A DNA stretch of 64,000 nucleotides. Source: Imbricaverruca yamaguchii (taxonomy: Eukaryota > Arthropoda > Thecostraca > Neoverrucidae). Location of the stretch: the NCBI GenBank assembly GCA_034440575.1, contig JAOTOL010001634.1, positions 2,477,501-2,541,500 of the forward strand, in the 5' to 3' direction. The translations under genes and the position numbers were made by a program. The notes below the pieces were generated by a model that saw only the letters and a list, made by a program, of their open reading frames with translations, searched no databases and was not told where the DNA came from. Below, piece by piece: positions 13,086 through 24,440 of the stretch; position 1 is the first letter of the stretch, and every line of letters begins with the position of its first letter.

Positions 13086-14005
13086 GCTCGTATACTTTGC
13101 CTAACACATGGACCCCCTTCTCAGAAAAGTGCAGGCCATCTCTCTGATAGAGGTCCCACGATGCATAAAACCTGCTCCACTCGTCTACAAATGTAAAACC
13201 TAGCTCATGGCAGAGCTTTCCTACTCTGGCGTTAGCTGCCAGTGCCCTAGAGCTCCACTCAGGGGAGGCTCTAGCCCTAGGCAAAATTGCTGTTACAATG
13301 ACTCTATTGGTACCCTTCAGGGTGGCCAGAAGGGCCCTGTACTCCCGCAGAAGCTCCTCACTCATAGTATGACCTATGTTATTTACCCCTACATACACTA
13401 TGACTGTATTAAACTGGTGATCACTGGTGACCTGTGCCACCGCAGGTACCAGGTCCTTCACCTTGGCACCAGGCCTGGTGATGCACCTCCTGTCCCTCCT
13501 ACCTTTGCAAAATACCCGCTCTAAATGTCGCACACGAGAGTCTCCTATGACCAGCACTGACTCCTTACTACTACTATCCTGGGGGCAGTCATCCAATGCC
13601 TGGAACATATTTGTTGTTAATATGCCTGCCCGCTGGGCCGGTCGGCTAGACTTCCTCCCGCTCCTACCACCTGCCACCTGCCACCTGCCACTCACAGACC
13701 CTTTCCTTAGGTTCGCGTCTCCAAATCCTCCACCCCCTGACCTCATGCCACTTCCCCTCCTGTGACCTACCAGAACTACCCCTCCTCTTTTCACTATTAA
13801 CACTCCCCTTTCGAGAGATCCCAGCCACCTCCACAGTAGGGGAATCCTCAGCTACCTGGTGGCCTGCGACCACCTGGGCATATGATGTCCCTGCTACGGA
13901 GTGACCCCTTGTTGCTTTATCTTGCCTACCCTGTGCAAGAAGGGCAGCCTTGAGCTTGGAAACCTCTGCCTTAAGGGTCCTAATTTCTTCCTCTAGTGCC
14001 TGCAT
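13045..14005 (-). pseudogene. LINE ORF1: coiled coil + SGNH/GDSL esterase (frameshifted)
   Basis: ORF1 of this CR1-type element probably encodes the RNA-binding or accessory protein. From ATG 14005 a leucine-zipper-like coiled coil (EEEIRTLKAEVSKLKAALL) opens the frame. A basic Gly/Arg-rich middle crosses a frameshift between about 13800 and 13664. The second half (from about 13600) is an SGNH hydrolase domain: catalytic-Ser block VIGDSRVRHL, block III as VGVNNIG, and Asp/His block DGLHFSEKG. Esterase-like domains in ORF1 are known from CR1-clade LINEs. It ends at TGA 13045, overlapping the ORF2 start. The catalytic residues look intact; the frameshift is the main defect. Confidence 0.88.
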
Positions 14006-14734
14006 CCTGGTCGAAACCGTCCTAAACTCTGCAGCTTGTGCCTAGATTTAGATTCAAATTAACTCGCTAAACAACCGACAAAAAAGCTAACTATCATTCA
14101 CTATAAATCGCTACCTCCTATACTGTGAGTTAATTATCTGAATACCTCAAGAAAAGCAGAAACTATTAAACAATTTTTTTTGTGTGTTTTTTATGAAATA
14201 AATAAACAAGATGTATAATCTAATTGTCTTCCACACATGTAGACAACTATATGAATATCCCTTTTGTTATCACTTATGACTAGACATAAAAATGAACAGT
14301 CACACAGCACTTATGAATACCCCCAACTTACTACTAATTAAACTATTTTAAACTTCAACACCAAACACACTATGCACACCAAAAAACAAATAAAGTATGT
14401 TAGGATAGTATGAATGTTGTCTAATGTACTTATGAAATATACACACTTGTAATATCTCCTACTACAGAAATCGAAGCGTCGAGAACACGCCGAAAGCCAC
14501 GAGGCCTCGCCTTGGCGCACACAAAGATGGCGCACGGCGTCGTCGCTAGGTTAATATAGTATAGTTTGGGTGCTACGAAAATGCTTATAAGATAACAACT
14601 AATGAAATATAAGCACAGAAGTAATTGCTAAACACCTATCCACAGCTTAGACTAGAGTACTGCCCTGTTCTGCAACGACTTATCTGGAAACCTAGAGCTC
14701 CGGCGGACGTCCTCCCACCTTGACACCTGGCGGA

Positions 14735-16139
14735 AAAAAAAACTTGTCGGTCATCACTAATGCTTGCAGGATACGCCCCAATGACGCGGCTAAAATGGTA
14801 TCACAAAAATCGTTCACTGGATAAAAGCAAGTTCGCGCAGGCTGAGGACGTCATCAATCATCGCTGCGGTGATCACAAGGTATTGATATGCCGACGTAAC
14901 GATTACAATTTTGCTCAGTTGAGGAAGTTGTCTTTACGGCACGTTAAGCGAACGATATGTGTCTTGATGAAACGACACTGTGCTGTTCTTGAAGGCACCA
15001 CCATGCTATTTTTAGCGACCTGGATCAAGTGCCAGCAGGCCTGTTGGGGATTGCCACGTGAACTGGCAAACTGTTTTTCAGGCAAATAATTTACGTTAAT
15101 GGCTCAAGCAAAGGGAATAATGTATGCTAATAGCATGTTTGTCTCAGGTGCATATGCGGTAAACTGACCCATGCACCTCCAGCGCAATGCGCGCAAGCTG
15201 TCGGTGTTCAGAAGTGACCAACTCACCGAGTGAAGGGGTTGGCTACGATCCAGCCATCGATGACTCCGCGATTCGGTCGAATCGCAGCGCCACCTCCAAC
15301 CATTGGGTTCCCGCCCGCCCCAGAATCGGCGAGCGGGCCGCTTTGTGTTCCAGAATGTAAAACACCTTTATTTCACATTACGTGTATGCAAGTGCATCAT
15401 ATTGCTGGACGCCGTAAAATCAGAAGTCGGAGATATGCTTCGGTGGTCTGGGAAAATCTCAAACACAGCCAAAATGTGTGCGGGGAAAAGCCTGGCAGCC
15501 TACATGTGCTATGTTAGTTCAGTTTAGTTTATAGATATAAAGGGGAGTTTGAAAATATCTGTGAAATCGTTCCCAGAAACCCCCTCCCCACTGACAGGTT
15601 GTGTGGCCAAAAAATAGCACAGGGACTCGGAAAAAATTATGCTTCCCCGCTACAATCCTGCTGGGGTCTAAAAAAATCACACTTTAGCCCATGAAGATAA
15701 CATGGGAGCAACAAAAAGTCGCGCATAGTATCCATTTAAAATGACGCGGGCTTCAACTACATCGAACGTGTTTATGTTCGATGTAAGTGCCTATTTGGTA
15801 TGTACCTTGTGCCGAGTGGGCGTTTGCCTGTGTGAGTGTCATAGTGTTAGAGTTTGGCCCTCCCCACCGGTAGGATGATCCTCCTTACATAAAAATAACT
15901 GGATTCGTTGCACGCTGGACCGAGTGTTCGCCCTTTGGCCCTTGCCCGGCCGCGATGGCCCAAAGCAGTGTGATCGTCATCCTTAGGTTTCTTCCTGGGG
16001 GAGGGTAAAAGTTAGGTGGGAGACGGAGAGAAGTTGGAGATTCGGTGTGGTGGACTCCCCTCTCGACTCGCAGGAATGTTCATCGATTTTGACATTTCAA
16101 AAAAAAAATTAATGTTTTGTTATTTTTTTAAATTATTTT
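14735..16139. other. No gene seen
   Basis: Mixed-composition DNA between the LINE 5' end and the inverted-repeat element. Short open frames (such as 14760-15089) have no recognisable domains, and I see no repeat or RNA feature. Confidence 0.45.
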
Positions 16140-17215
16140 GTATTTTTGGGGGACAAATAAAATATAGCGCTGGTCGATTTTTCTGTCCCTTTCTCATACC
16201 AAATAATTTCTTCAGATATCCCCCAAAATTAACTCCCCATAGTTAAAAACATAAGGTATGTCGTGAAAAGTCGTGAATATCTAGCCCCCTAGTGACGTCA
16301 CTTTTGTGGAAAAAATTGTTTTTCAGGGTGGACCAGGAACCTACTCGTCCAGCGCTTTCCGATGACAACTCTTTCGTTTTCGTCCGATGCTTAGTTTGGA
16401 TTTTAGAGGGGGTCTTCAACCGCCCCCCCCCCCCAAAACGAGACGGGGTGTGAGGATTTGACCGGAAAGACGGCGCGGGTTAAGCTATAGGGCAGATGAT
16501 TGTAGCTATGCATGAAAAGTATTTAAAAACAAGCGACGTGTGAATGCATGATTACATAAATTCACTCCAAGACTTGAATTTAGTTACAATCGGTGCCAGT
16601 TCTGCTGCATAGCACGGTTTCGGGACCAAGCACCGATTGTAGCTAATTTCATGTCACGGAGTAAATGTGCATAGTGATGCGTTAATGTAGGCAAGGTTCA
16701 CATTCTAAAACTCAAGTCGCCAGGTTCGCCTCGCCAAGAACTACTAACTGTTTGTTATTGTTTGACTAAAGCAAATGTCATGACTGGAGCACCACCAAGC
16801 ACAGACTTGAGCACAGGGTTTGTAACATAGAGTTGTTCAGGTATTTATGCAAGTAAAGGCACTTAGCTCCGAGAATCACCCTCGCCGTCTTTTCGGTCAG
16901 ATCCTCACACCCCGTCTCGGGGGGGGGGGGCGAATAGTAACCTCTAAAATCCAAACTAAGCAGCACACGAAAACGAAAGAGGTGTTGTCGGAAAGCGCTC
17001 GACGAGTACGGTCCGGATCGACCCCCCAAAGCAATTCCCAAAAGTGGCATCACTAGGGGGATAGATTTTCACGACTTTTCACGACTTACATTATGTTTTT
17101 GCCTCTGGGGAGTTCATTTTTTGGGATATTTGAAGAAAAGATTATTATTTGGAATCCGAAAAGGACAGGGAAATCGACCATTTACCTAACAAAATTTCCC
17201 CCCCCCCAAAAAAAA
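16140..17215. mobile_element. Foldback-type element with long inverted repeats
   Basis: The left arm (about 16140-16486) and right arm (about 16872-17215) are inverted copies, roughly 75-80% identical by eye. Paired landmarks are GTCGTGAAAAGTCGTGAA, AGCGCTTTCCGA, CTTAGTTTGGATTTTAGAGG, GAGACGGGGTGTGAGGAT and AAGACGGCG. The spacer holds a second imperfect inverted repeat centred on about 16612 (CAATCGGTG / CACCGATTG). The inner edge of the left arm runs into GCGGGTTAA, resembling the TTAA-type ends of the other MITEs here. No transposase is encoded. C and G runs inside both arms may include sequencing error. Confidence 0.7.
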
Positions 17216-17641
17216 AGAAGTTAAATTTCAAAATTTCAAGTTCTCAAGTTTTCTTTAATTTTCCTTTTCTAATGGGTAGAGCAGACCGAGAAACGTTGTT
17301 GGATGTCAACTTGCCCTCATAAACAATGCTTACTTTAGCTAGAATTTTATATTTGAACTGCAATAGGGAAATATGCAAAATTTATATGTAGTCAAAAACT
17401 ATTTTTAAAAAATACTAAGTCCTCTGGTACATCTTGTTGCATCCCGAAAGATAAGCAAACGCTGAAAGTTTCCTTAAATATCTGAATCCGTTAAAGTGTC
17501 ACGACTGGCTGAACTTTATTGAGGTGACCTCACTTGACCTTGACTAACTCATTGACCACAGATGACCTGACTTTAAAATTTGGAAACCGCATGCCAAATT
17601 GATGTGGGAAAAGGTATGCCAAATTTTGGCGCGTTACCCAT
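17216..17641. other. Non-genic, TGACCT-rich
   Basis: No gene. At 17522-17570 three TGACCT hexamers occur within 50 bases, as in the MITEs further along, so this is likely diverged transposon sequence adjoining the palindrome. Confidence 0.4.
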
Positions 17642-17787
17642 GCCGTTCGTTCATTATCAGCGAAAAACCTGAAGGGGCGGTTGAGGATCTCCCCCCCCCC
17701 CCCGAGACGGGACGGGTTAACCCGTCCCGTCTCGGGTGGTGTTTCAACCGCCCCCTCAGGTTTTTCGCGGATAGCGGACGAACGGCG
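17642..17787. repeat. 146-bp palindrome centred on TTAA
   Basis: Two arms of about 70 bases face each other across TTAA (17717-17720). The inner 16 bases of each arm (CCCGAGACGGGACGGG and its complement) are perfect. Outside them the arms pair again (GCGAAAAACCTGAAGGGGCG with CCCCCTCAGGTTTTTCGC, and CGTTCG ends), broken by a C-run on the left. This could be two TTAA-type transposon ends joined head to head, or one short foldback insertion. Confidence 0.8.
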
Positions 17788-18839
17788 TTCGTCAGAGACT
17801 GGGAATAACTGTTCAGAGACTGGGAATACCAGAGGTATGGATCAAACTTCCAGATGTCAGTACTGTAGCTGGGCCGTGACCACTAGAGCAAAGTGTCAAG
17901 GTGCCGCCGATATATAAATTATCGGTAGGATGGAGATTAATGGAGATGACAATTAAAAACCAGTGCATTGGAACCATCAATGATCTGTCCTGCCAGTCTG
18001 ATAGAGGTCCAAATTCAAGCGCGTCCACAGTAATTTGTCATGGACGATGTGGTGCTGATTTGCAGGTGTCATCAGGGAGTCTGCAAGGGTGGTGAAGGTA
18101 TTGATTCAAGTGTATCATCTGGGAACTGTGGTAAGGTAGGAGGCGAGGGATGGAAGTGGTGGATCCAAGGAAGCTCTCGGTGATCCGGAGGTATTTCGAT
18201 GGCTTCGTTTGACTGATAGGGACCGGACCAACTTGGAGGGCGTCGCCGGGAAATTCCTGGAGGGTACGATGGCGGTGCCGATTCAGAGCGGTTTCCGAGA
18301 TTATGTGGTACAAAGGATGATATGTCGGTTCACATGTTTCACAAATGGTTCTGTGGAGGGGATAATCGAGGTCACGTATGCTGTCGAGATTAATATGCGA
18401 TTTCCACTTTTGGGATCGCTGGGAGGTATCACTGGTATCACTTCAGGATTGTGCTAAGTCCGTTTTTGCAACAACAAGAAACGTTTTAGTTTCTCGCATT
18501 GCCTGTATAGCAACAGTAGCAGCTTCGCGCTGGATATATTAACCACAGTGCTTCCCAATATTCTGTGATATAAGTAAATTGCGATTATCTACTTTCGACT
18601 GATAGATTACAGGGTTAGGTGAGAATAAACAACTGGCTTTGTTTTGTACATATTATGAACAGTGCTTAAGACACCATTTGTTGGTACCTTGGGGCATAAT
18701 TAGACCCCCTCCTCAGTCCTGGTGCTCGCATTGATCATACAATACATTATAGTCCCGCAAAGGTTATCTGACATCAAGTTAGGTCATGTATATACGATAA
18801 CCTTGGAATGACCAACGACAGTTGCTCGAGTTGCCTGTT

Positions 18840-18895
18840 GCCCTACCACATAGATGTGGTAGGGCAAATAAATCATCAATAAATATTGATGATTT
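18840..18895. repeat. Two perfect hairpins in tandem
   Basis: GCCCTACCACAT (18840-18851), 2-base loop, exact complement (18854-18865). Four bases later comes AAATCATCAAT (18870-18880), 4-base loop, exact complement (18885-18895). A GC-rich stem followed by an AT-rich one is striking, but no known element is recognised. Confidence 0.85.
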
Positions 18896-20241
18896 TGAGG
18901 CTGCAAATTACCTCAGTTGCCGATAATTCGCGATTCTGTAGGAAAGTTCCTTGCGGTGTTACTTCTCATTATGTCATAGATCAGCAACCTGATACGATAT
19001 CTTCAATTCTTCACTCCATAAGGTCCGCAAGAGGAAGCGCCACGTCCCACCCAAAATTGGTCAGTGTTCGATCATTTCAGGGAACGTTCATCTGAAGAGA
19101 AAATCTCAGTGCGCGAGTCCCCTGTTGTCACTCATCACTCACGTATAGTGTCCGGCACCAATGGGCGTACTGGGCGCCGTCCCTTCCGTATTGTTCGAGT
19201 GTCGATTCCTCCAGATTCCAAGACACTCGACTTTCCAGAGAGACTGGATCTTCGGTCCGTGATTTATTCTTCCGACCTGCTCACTCCTGCAGCTCCACGA
19301 ACAATGCCACCACGCCCCTTACTGTTTTCCCGGTTCCCATTTCCGCCGCAGGCGGCAGCACCTAATGGGCCGGTGAGGTCATCTAGTAGCACCGCCACCT
19401 AGCGGTATCCTGCGAAGCGGAACTTCATATTCAGCTCGCGGCATGCACACTCCAACACGCATGGGAGACAATGTTGTGAAACACTCATCTCTCTCCCCGT
19501 CTTCGTCTCTTTCTCCTTCGTCACGATGCCGACACCATACATTTTTCCAACACGTCGATTCGGTGATCAGGAACGTGGCGTGGCACGAGCATCAGCAGGG
19601 GACGAGATAAAACGAAGGATATCGGTCCTACGCGAGAGATGTACCAGATCGGTCCGCAGTGTGCCGATTGACCTGACCACAGCAGCGCCGATCTCGAGAG
19701 CAACTCCAACCCTGACTAGAAGGGCGCTTAACCCATCACAAGACGATAGTCTAGCCTTCGGTACGTCCTCGACGTCCACGTCCTGGGCAATACGGCGACT
19801 TCGTTAATGAGCGCACTACTGGCCCAGGACGTGGACTCTACCATCGCAAGGGGGAGCATGGTCTCGGGTAGCATGTGAACTGGGTGGGAAGGTGTGCAAT
19901 CCAGTCGGGCCAGCTGGCCACCCAATCGGTGGAGCTTATCGACGCAGTTCAAATATTCAAACTAATCAGAAAGACGGAAGATATGGGTGTCCGTTCAGGA
20001 CGGTCAGACGCCAATACAGGCGCAGTGCAGGCGTCAATACAGTGGCCAGGCGAGGACCCGTCTTAAAAATATCGGCGCACTCTACTCAACATAGTTTAAT
20101 AGCCGGCCCAACATTGCCAGAATGGCTTTTGGGCCGTTGTGTGTCCCTGCTGAGGGCGAGGACGACCTAGTGAACCACTTGGGCGCTTTACTTGACAATA
20201 TAGGCGCCCTGTTTGTGGATGAACGCCAAAATGAAATATTT
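18896..20241. other. No gene; one 15-bp inverted repeat
   Basis: No supported gene. GTCCACGTCCTGGGC at 19774-19788 is exactly complemented at 19822-19836 across a 33-base loop. The open frame at 19526-19807 ends inside this structure and has no recognisable domain. Confidence 0.4.
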
Positions 20242-20312
20242 ATATTAGCTTAGCTAATATTGTCCTGGGTATAAAAGTGATGAGTGGAGGGCCACGCACG
20301 TCCACCATACAG
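20242..20312 (+). promoter_or_regulatory. Candidate TATA core promoter with upstream palindrome
   Basis: A perfect palindrome (ATATTAGCT, T, AGCTAATAT at 20242-20260) is followed at 20270-20277 by TATAAAAG, and about 40 bases on by an initiator-like ACAGTT (20310). The TATA-to-initiator distance is longer than the usual 30 bases, and no convincing ORF follows, so this may be a transposon promoter or chance. Confidence 0.25.
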
Positions 20313-23300
20313 TTAGCGTGCTAATCGAGTCGAGTTGAGCACAAATTGTGTATGATTTTTTCACGATAACACAAAAAGGGCATCGGTCATACTCGTCACA
20401 TTTTCAGATCATCGTCTCCGAGCTGGCTGAGATGAAGGAAGAGGCTGTCTAATTTAGCAGTGATAAAAAACTATGGTTTTGTAATGATGGCTACAAGAGA
20501 CAAACCTGTAAGTCTCTAAGGCATACTGGTGAAATATCAAAACATATATTAAGAATTACCTCGCCGAAGCAAGGACAGATCAAGGAACTTAGTGCAGAAA
20601 GACATTCGTCTGGTGGGCAGGGCACCATCTTCTCCCTCGGGGTGGGGAGCAACACTTATTGAGACAAATATATTAGGTAAACTCAGACCTCACAGAGGCC
20701 CAGATTTTCCACCGAGCTGACCTTCGCTGAGGAGGGAGGAAGAGAAGAGACTGCAAAAGGTTATTCGTGGGGAATGCCATTCTAGGGGACATACATCTAG
20801 TTGACCCCTAGATTCCTGGTCGTTTTTTTTTCTTCAGAAATTTGTACGGCATAGGACATGGGGACAGAACGTGCCGAAGAGGGAAAATTTAGACTGGAAT
20901 TACGAGTTGCCACTAAGATTATTAAACTTCCAGATGAATGAGGAATATTTCTCGACAGTGAACGTGCCAAATAGGCACCGCTGGAGCTGCCACTGGGCCA
21001 AGCGGGCCGGGTCAAATGGCTATAACTTCAGCTTCGAACACGGCAAGCTAGATCGCGTTTTGTGAATGTCTAGCAGTGATGCCTAGCAGACTGTGCTGTG
21101 CACAAGGACAATAATTCCCGTTGAATCTTTAGAGGTGAGGTAGTTGGTAGGTTCCAAAGAAATCATGAGAAAACCAATGAAGCTGCTTTGGCCGTGCCTG
21201 CACAATCTAAGTCAGAATTCACTGTTTAACTTTGAACATGTATTCTTTTACGAATCATAGTATCTGAGGAGATTAAGCAGTTTAGTGAGTTTATCAAGGG
21301 AGTGCGACACCCCCTTGCTCGAGCAATGGGGGAGGCAGCGTCCCAGCACCCCAGCGTTCGGCTGCCCCTGAGTGGACACAGGATAGCAGCGCTGCATGGC
21401 AACAATCGACCTGAAACCCTCCGTCCCTGACTATCCAAAATCCATTGTCACTTCCATGGCCGATCCTTTGATGGCGCCTGGCAGATCTGATGATGGCCGA
21501 ACAACGCCTGCCAGATCGAGGAAGAACACCGGTCAGCTCACATCACCTGTCAGATCTGATGATGGCCGAACAGCATCTGTCAGCTCTAGGAAGACGATAA
21601 CGGCGCATGCGAGTTTTGGCGTCACCACAGGCCAAGACTTACCGCTTCTGGTGACCTTCGCAGGACGCCCACCTCGTCCCCGACTGCCTGAAGGTGTCAC
21701 CTACCTCCATGCTACTCTGACATCACCGATCACTTCCGCTGACCTCAGGGGATGCGAAGTGATCCCTGGCCTTGGCAGTTCTGACTGAAAGCCGGAAACC
21801 TGCTGAAAGTTTGATGGAAGCAAATAGCAAACAACTCTGAACTTGTACCGGGGACGGGCAATTTTGAAATCCTCTGGTGTGTTTTCAGTAGAACTGGAGG
21901 TAGGAGGCACTGCGAGCTCCAATTCCCGCGAAGTTAACACAGCTTACGATACCCCAGGTGACTCTCTGCCCCTGTCCGCGCGGCTATTTTTATTTTATTT
22001 TACCATTGTTGTTTGCTTTGTTGGAAATGATGCTCAGACATGCTTATTCTTCCATCTGTCTCATCAATCATAATGCATTCCTCCCGTTTCATTTATCAAC
22101 TTTACCAAAGACATCGCCAAGTGTTATCTATTTATCCTGACGCCTCTACTTTGAAGATGAACATGCCAATATGACACAATCTAAGGCCAGAGAGATGTCA
22201 ATGTATTTTCTATTTTTGTCGTGGGACGATCGCACAGAGATTAATGTAGAGTCACTGAGTCGAGTGAACTGCAAATAGGCACGAGGAGACCTCATCAACG
22301 CCTTCAGAGTTAGGGTCTGGACTAAGTCGATGGAACAGGAAACGTTGGGCGAGAACACTGATTGAAGACACCAAAGGGATTGCAAGCAGTGCATTGGCCA
22401 AAGGTTGCCCCCATGGGGATATGGAACTTGGACTGGCGCCTGGCTAGATTGCTGCCACACCCTGGCAAAGTTTACGTCTGCCGGGCGGCCGGCCTGTTTC
22501 GGTTGAAGGGCTATGTTTACCTGGTCACGAGTGGACTGTGAAACGGGATCTGGATTGCGAGTGGAATGGATCCAGTTCGGACTTCGATTGGTACTTGTGA
22601 TTTTACTATGACTGGTTCCCAACGATATTTCTACTGTGAATAGTAGCCGATGGTTTTATGTCAAAGTTAAACTGTTCCTTGTTCTTCGGCTGTGCCTGTC
22701 AGCTGCTAAGTCCTCGACTTTGTCTGGTGATTTTTATAATACGCCTTTTGTCTGGTTATCTCTGACAGCAAGTGGGTTTCTCGCTATGACTGGCACCGTG
22801 GACTCTTCCGTCGTGACGGACGAGCTTTCACTGCGACCGGCACCTGGCAACTCCTCGACTGGGAGCGATACCTTGTGGCCAAACAACGGATCGATTACCA
22901 GGTCAACCGGCGCCTGGCAACTCCTCTACTGTGAACGGTACCTTGTGGCCAAACAACGGATCGAGTACTGGATCAACTTATCTAGTAAGGCGTCGATGTA
23001 GGCTGATGTGCGACGTCTCGTGCATGACTCGCACCTGACGATGTTTCGATTATCCTGGTGCGCTCGGGGGTCGGGCATTCTCTGATGTTTTATGCGTGTC
23101 GGATCTTCGGCCATGTCTCGATCGTCTACAGCGAGTCTACACAAACCTGGCGATCAGCCGCTGAACGTGCGACGTGGCGCCGGCGTGCCAACTCCGACGG
23201 ACAGTACATGGGGCAGCGGGCCGGTCTCGTCACAGCGCCGGGCCGACGAAGCGGGCTGTGTGCGGCACACCCGCCGCCCGACGGGCGCCGCTGCCAACGC

Positions 23301-24149
23301 AAAACGCTGGACTGTGAGTGTGTTGGTCATGTCTAAGCAGTGTCCTAAAATTACTTCACTATTAACTGTGTGGATGAAGAAAGAAGTTGCTTGGGAATAG
23401 TGAAAGATTGGAAGAAAATAAAGGATTGTCACTTAAGGATTAAAAAGCGGAATGCCTTTCACTTCAGTCGCATGCATTTTACATTTTTAGCAGACGTGTG
23501 TATAATGACTGCCCACACATGTAGCAAAATGGTAAAAACCTAAGACAAGGATGAAGTAGCACAATTCCATTAAGTGTGAATTTCCAGCCACATGATCAAT
23601 TATTTTACACTGTGTCTAAGGCTAGCGATCTCACGAAACCAGGGGGTTCAGGCTCGCATTTTCAGGACGCATTTTCAGATTAAATTGGAAAAATGATGAA
23701 TTTACATCAGTAGGGTGCCAAGCCAGAACTCCCCCGACCCACTCGCGTTCTCCAGCGACATTTGCTATTCGCTGACTATTCGCCATAGCGGATTTTTTCT
23801 CGACATCATCCACTGTCAGGTGGAATTGGGCAGAACATCCAAGATTGATCCATGATACAAGGTTGATCCCAGATCTAAGATTGAAGGATTGTGTCTCGGC
23901 TCCTAGTGGAGGTCTTGACCATGCTGGACTAACATTATGGTTCGAAGACGCTCGGAAACCAACATTCGGTATGATGGACTTGTGGGAGGGCAAAATTACA
24001 ATGCATTAAAAATGGAACAAAATGGAAAACTCCATAAAAGTAAGTTGGACGCCACTGGTTGGAAAAATACAGACCTGTCAGCATGTCATTATAATGCCAT
24101 TATAATGTGTCATGTCAGCACAGTATGTATGCTCACTAGGGTGTGTCAC
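20313..24149. other. No gene; two short tandem duplications
   Basis: No supported gene. A 69-bp segment is duplicated at about 21482-21619 (shared CAGATCTGATGATGGCCGAA). A 70-bp segment is duplicated at about 22838-22977 (shared CCTTGTGGCCAAACAACGGA). The remaining open frames have no recognised domains and lack consistent splice sites. Confidence 0.45.
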
Positions 24150-24230
24150 GAAGGACCTTTTTTTAAAATACTACTTTTTTTAAAAAAATAATTCACACAA
24201 CCCAAAAAAAAAAAAACATGCAAAAAAAAA

Positions 24231-24266
<36 letters not shown>

Positions 24267-24440
24267 CAAAAAAAAAAAAAAAACGCCGCCCCCCCCCCCT
24301 TTAAAATTACTCCGGGGCCCCCCCCTTCAGCAAAACAAACAACACCCCCCCCCCCCCCCCCGCCCGCCCCCCCCCCCCCGGGAAAAAAAAAGCGGGAAGG
24401 GGGGGGGGGAAGGCCCAAAAAAAAAAATTTTGGGAAAAAA
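24150..24440. other. Homopolymer-rich, probably low-quality assembly
   Basis: Like 7371-7740, this is a succession of A, C, G and T runs with little normal sequence. Phe- and Gly-rich frames across it are artefacts. A misassembly or gap edge is likely. Confidence 0.8.

Larger units (their letters stand above)
9972..14734 (-). mobile_element. CR1-like LINE, nearly full length (copy 2)
   Basis: A 4.76-kb non-LTR retrotransposon on the minus strand. In order it has a 5' UTR (about 14734-14006), ORF1 with a coiled coil and an SGNH hydrolase domain, ORF2 with an AP-type endonuclease and a reverse transcriptase, a short 3' UTR and a 3' end containing a tandem octamer (ATGTCTTT twice, at about 9975-9995). 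Tandem octamers at the 3' end are typical of CR1-clade elements. The 5' end is placed where similarity to copy 3 (45630-48467) stops; both copies share CTGCAACGACTTATCTGG and CCACCTTGACACCTG near it. Both ORFs are broken, so it cannot act autonomously. No target duplication was recognised. Confidence 0.93.

Noticed and set aside
18038..18313. Minus-strand ORF that looked like a retroelement segment
   Set aside because: No catalytic motif or terminal repeat could be recognised; not enough to call.
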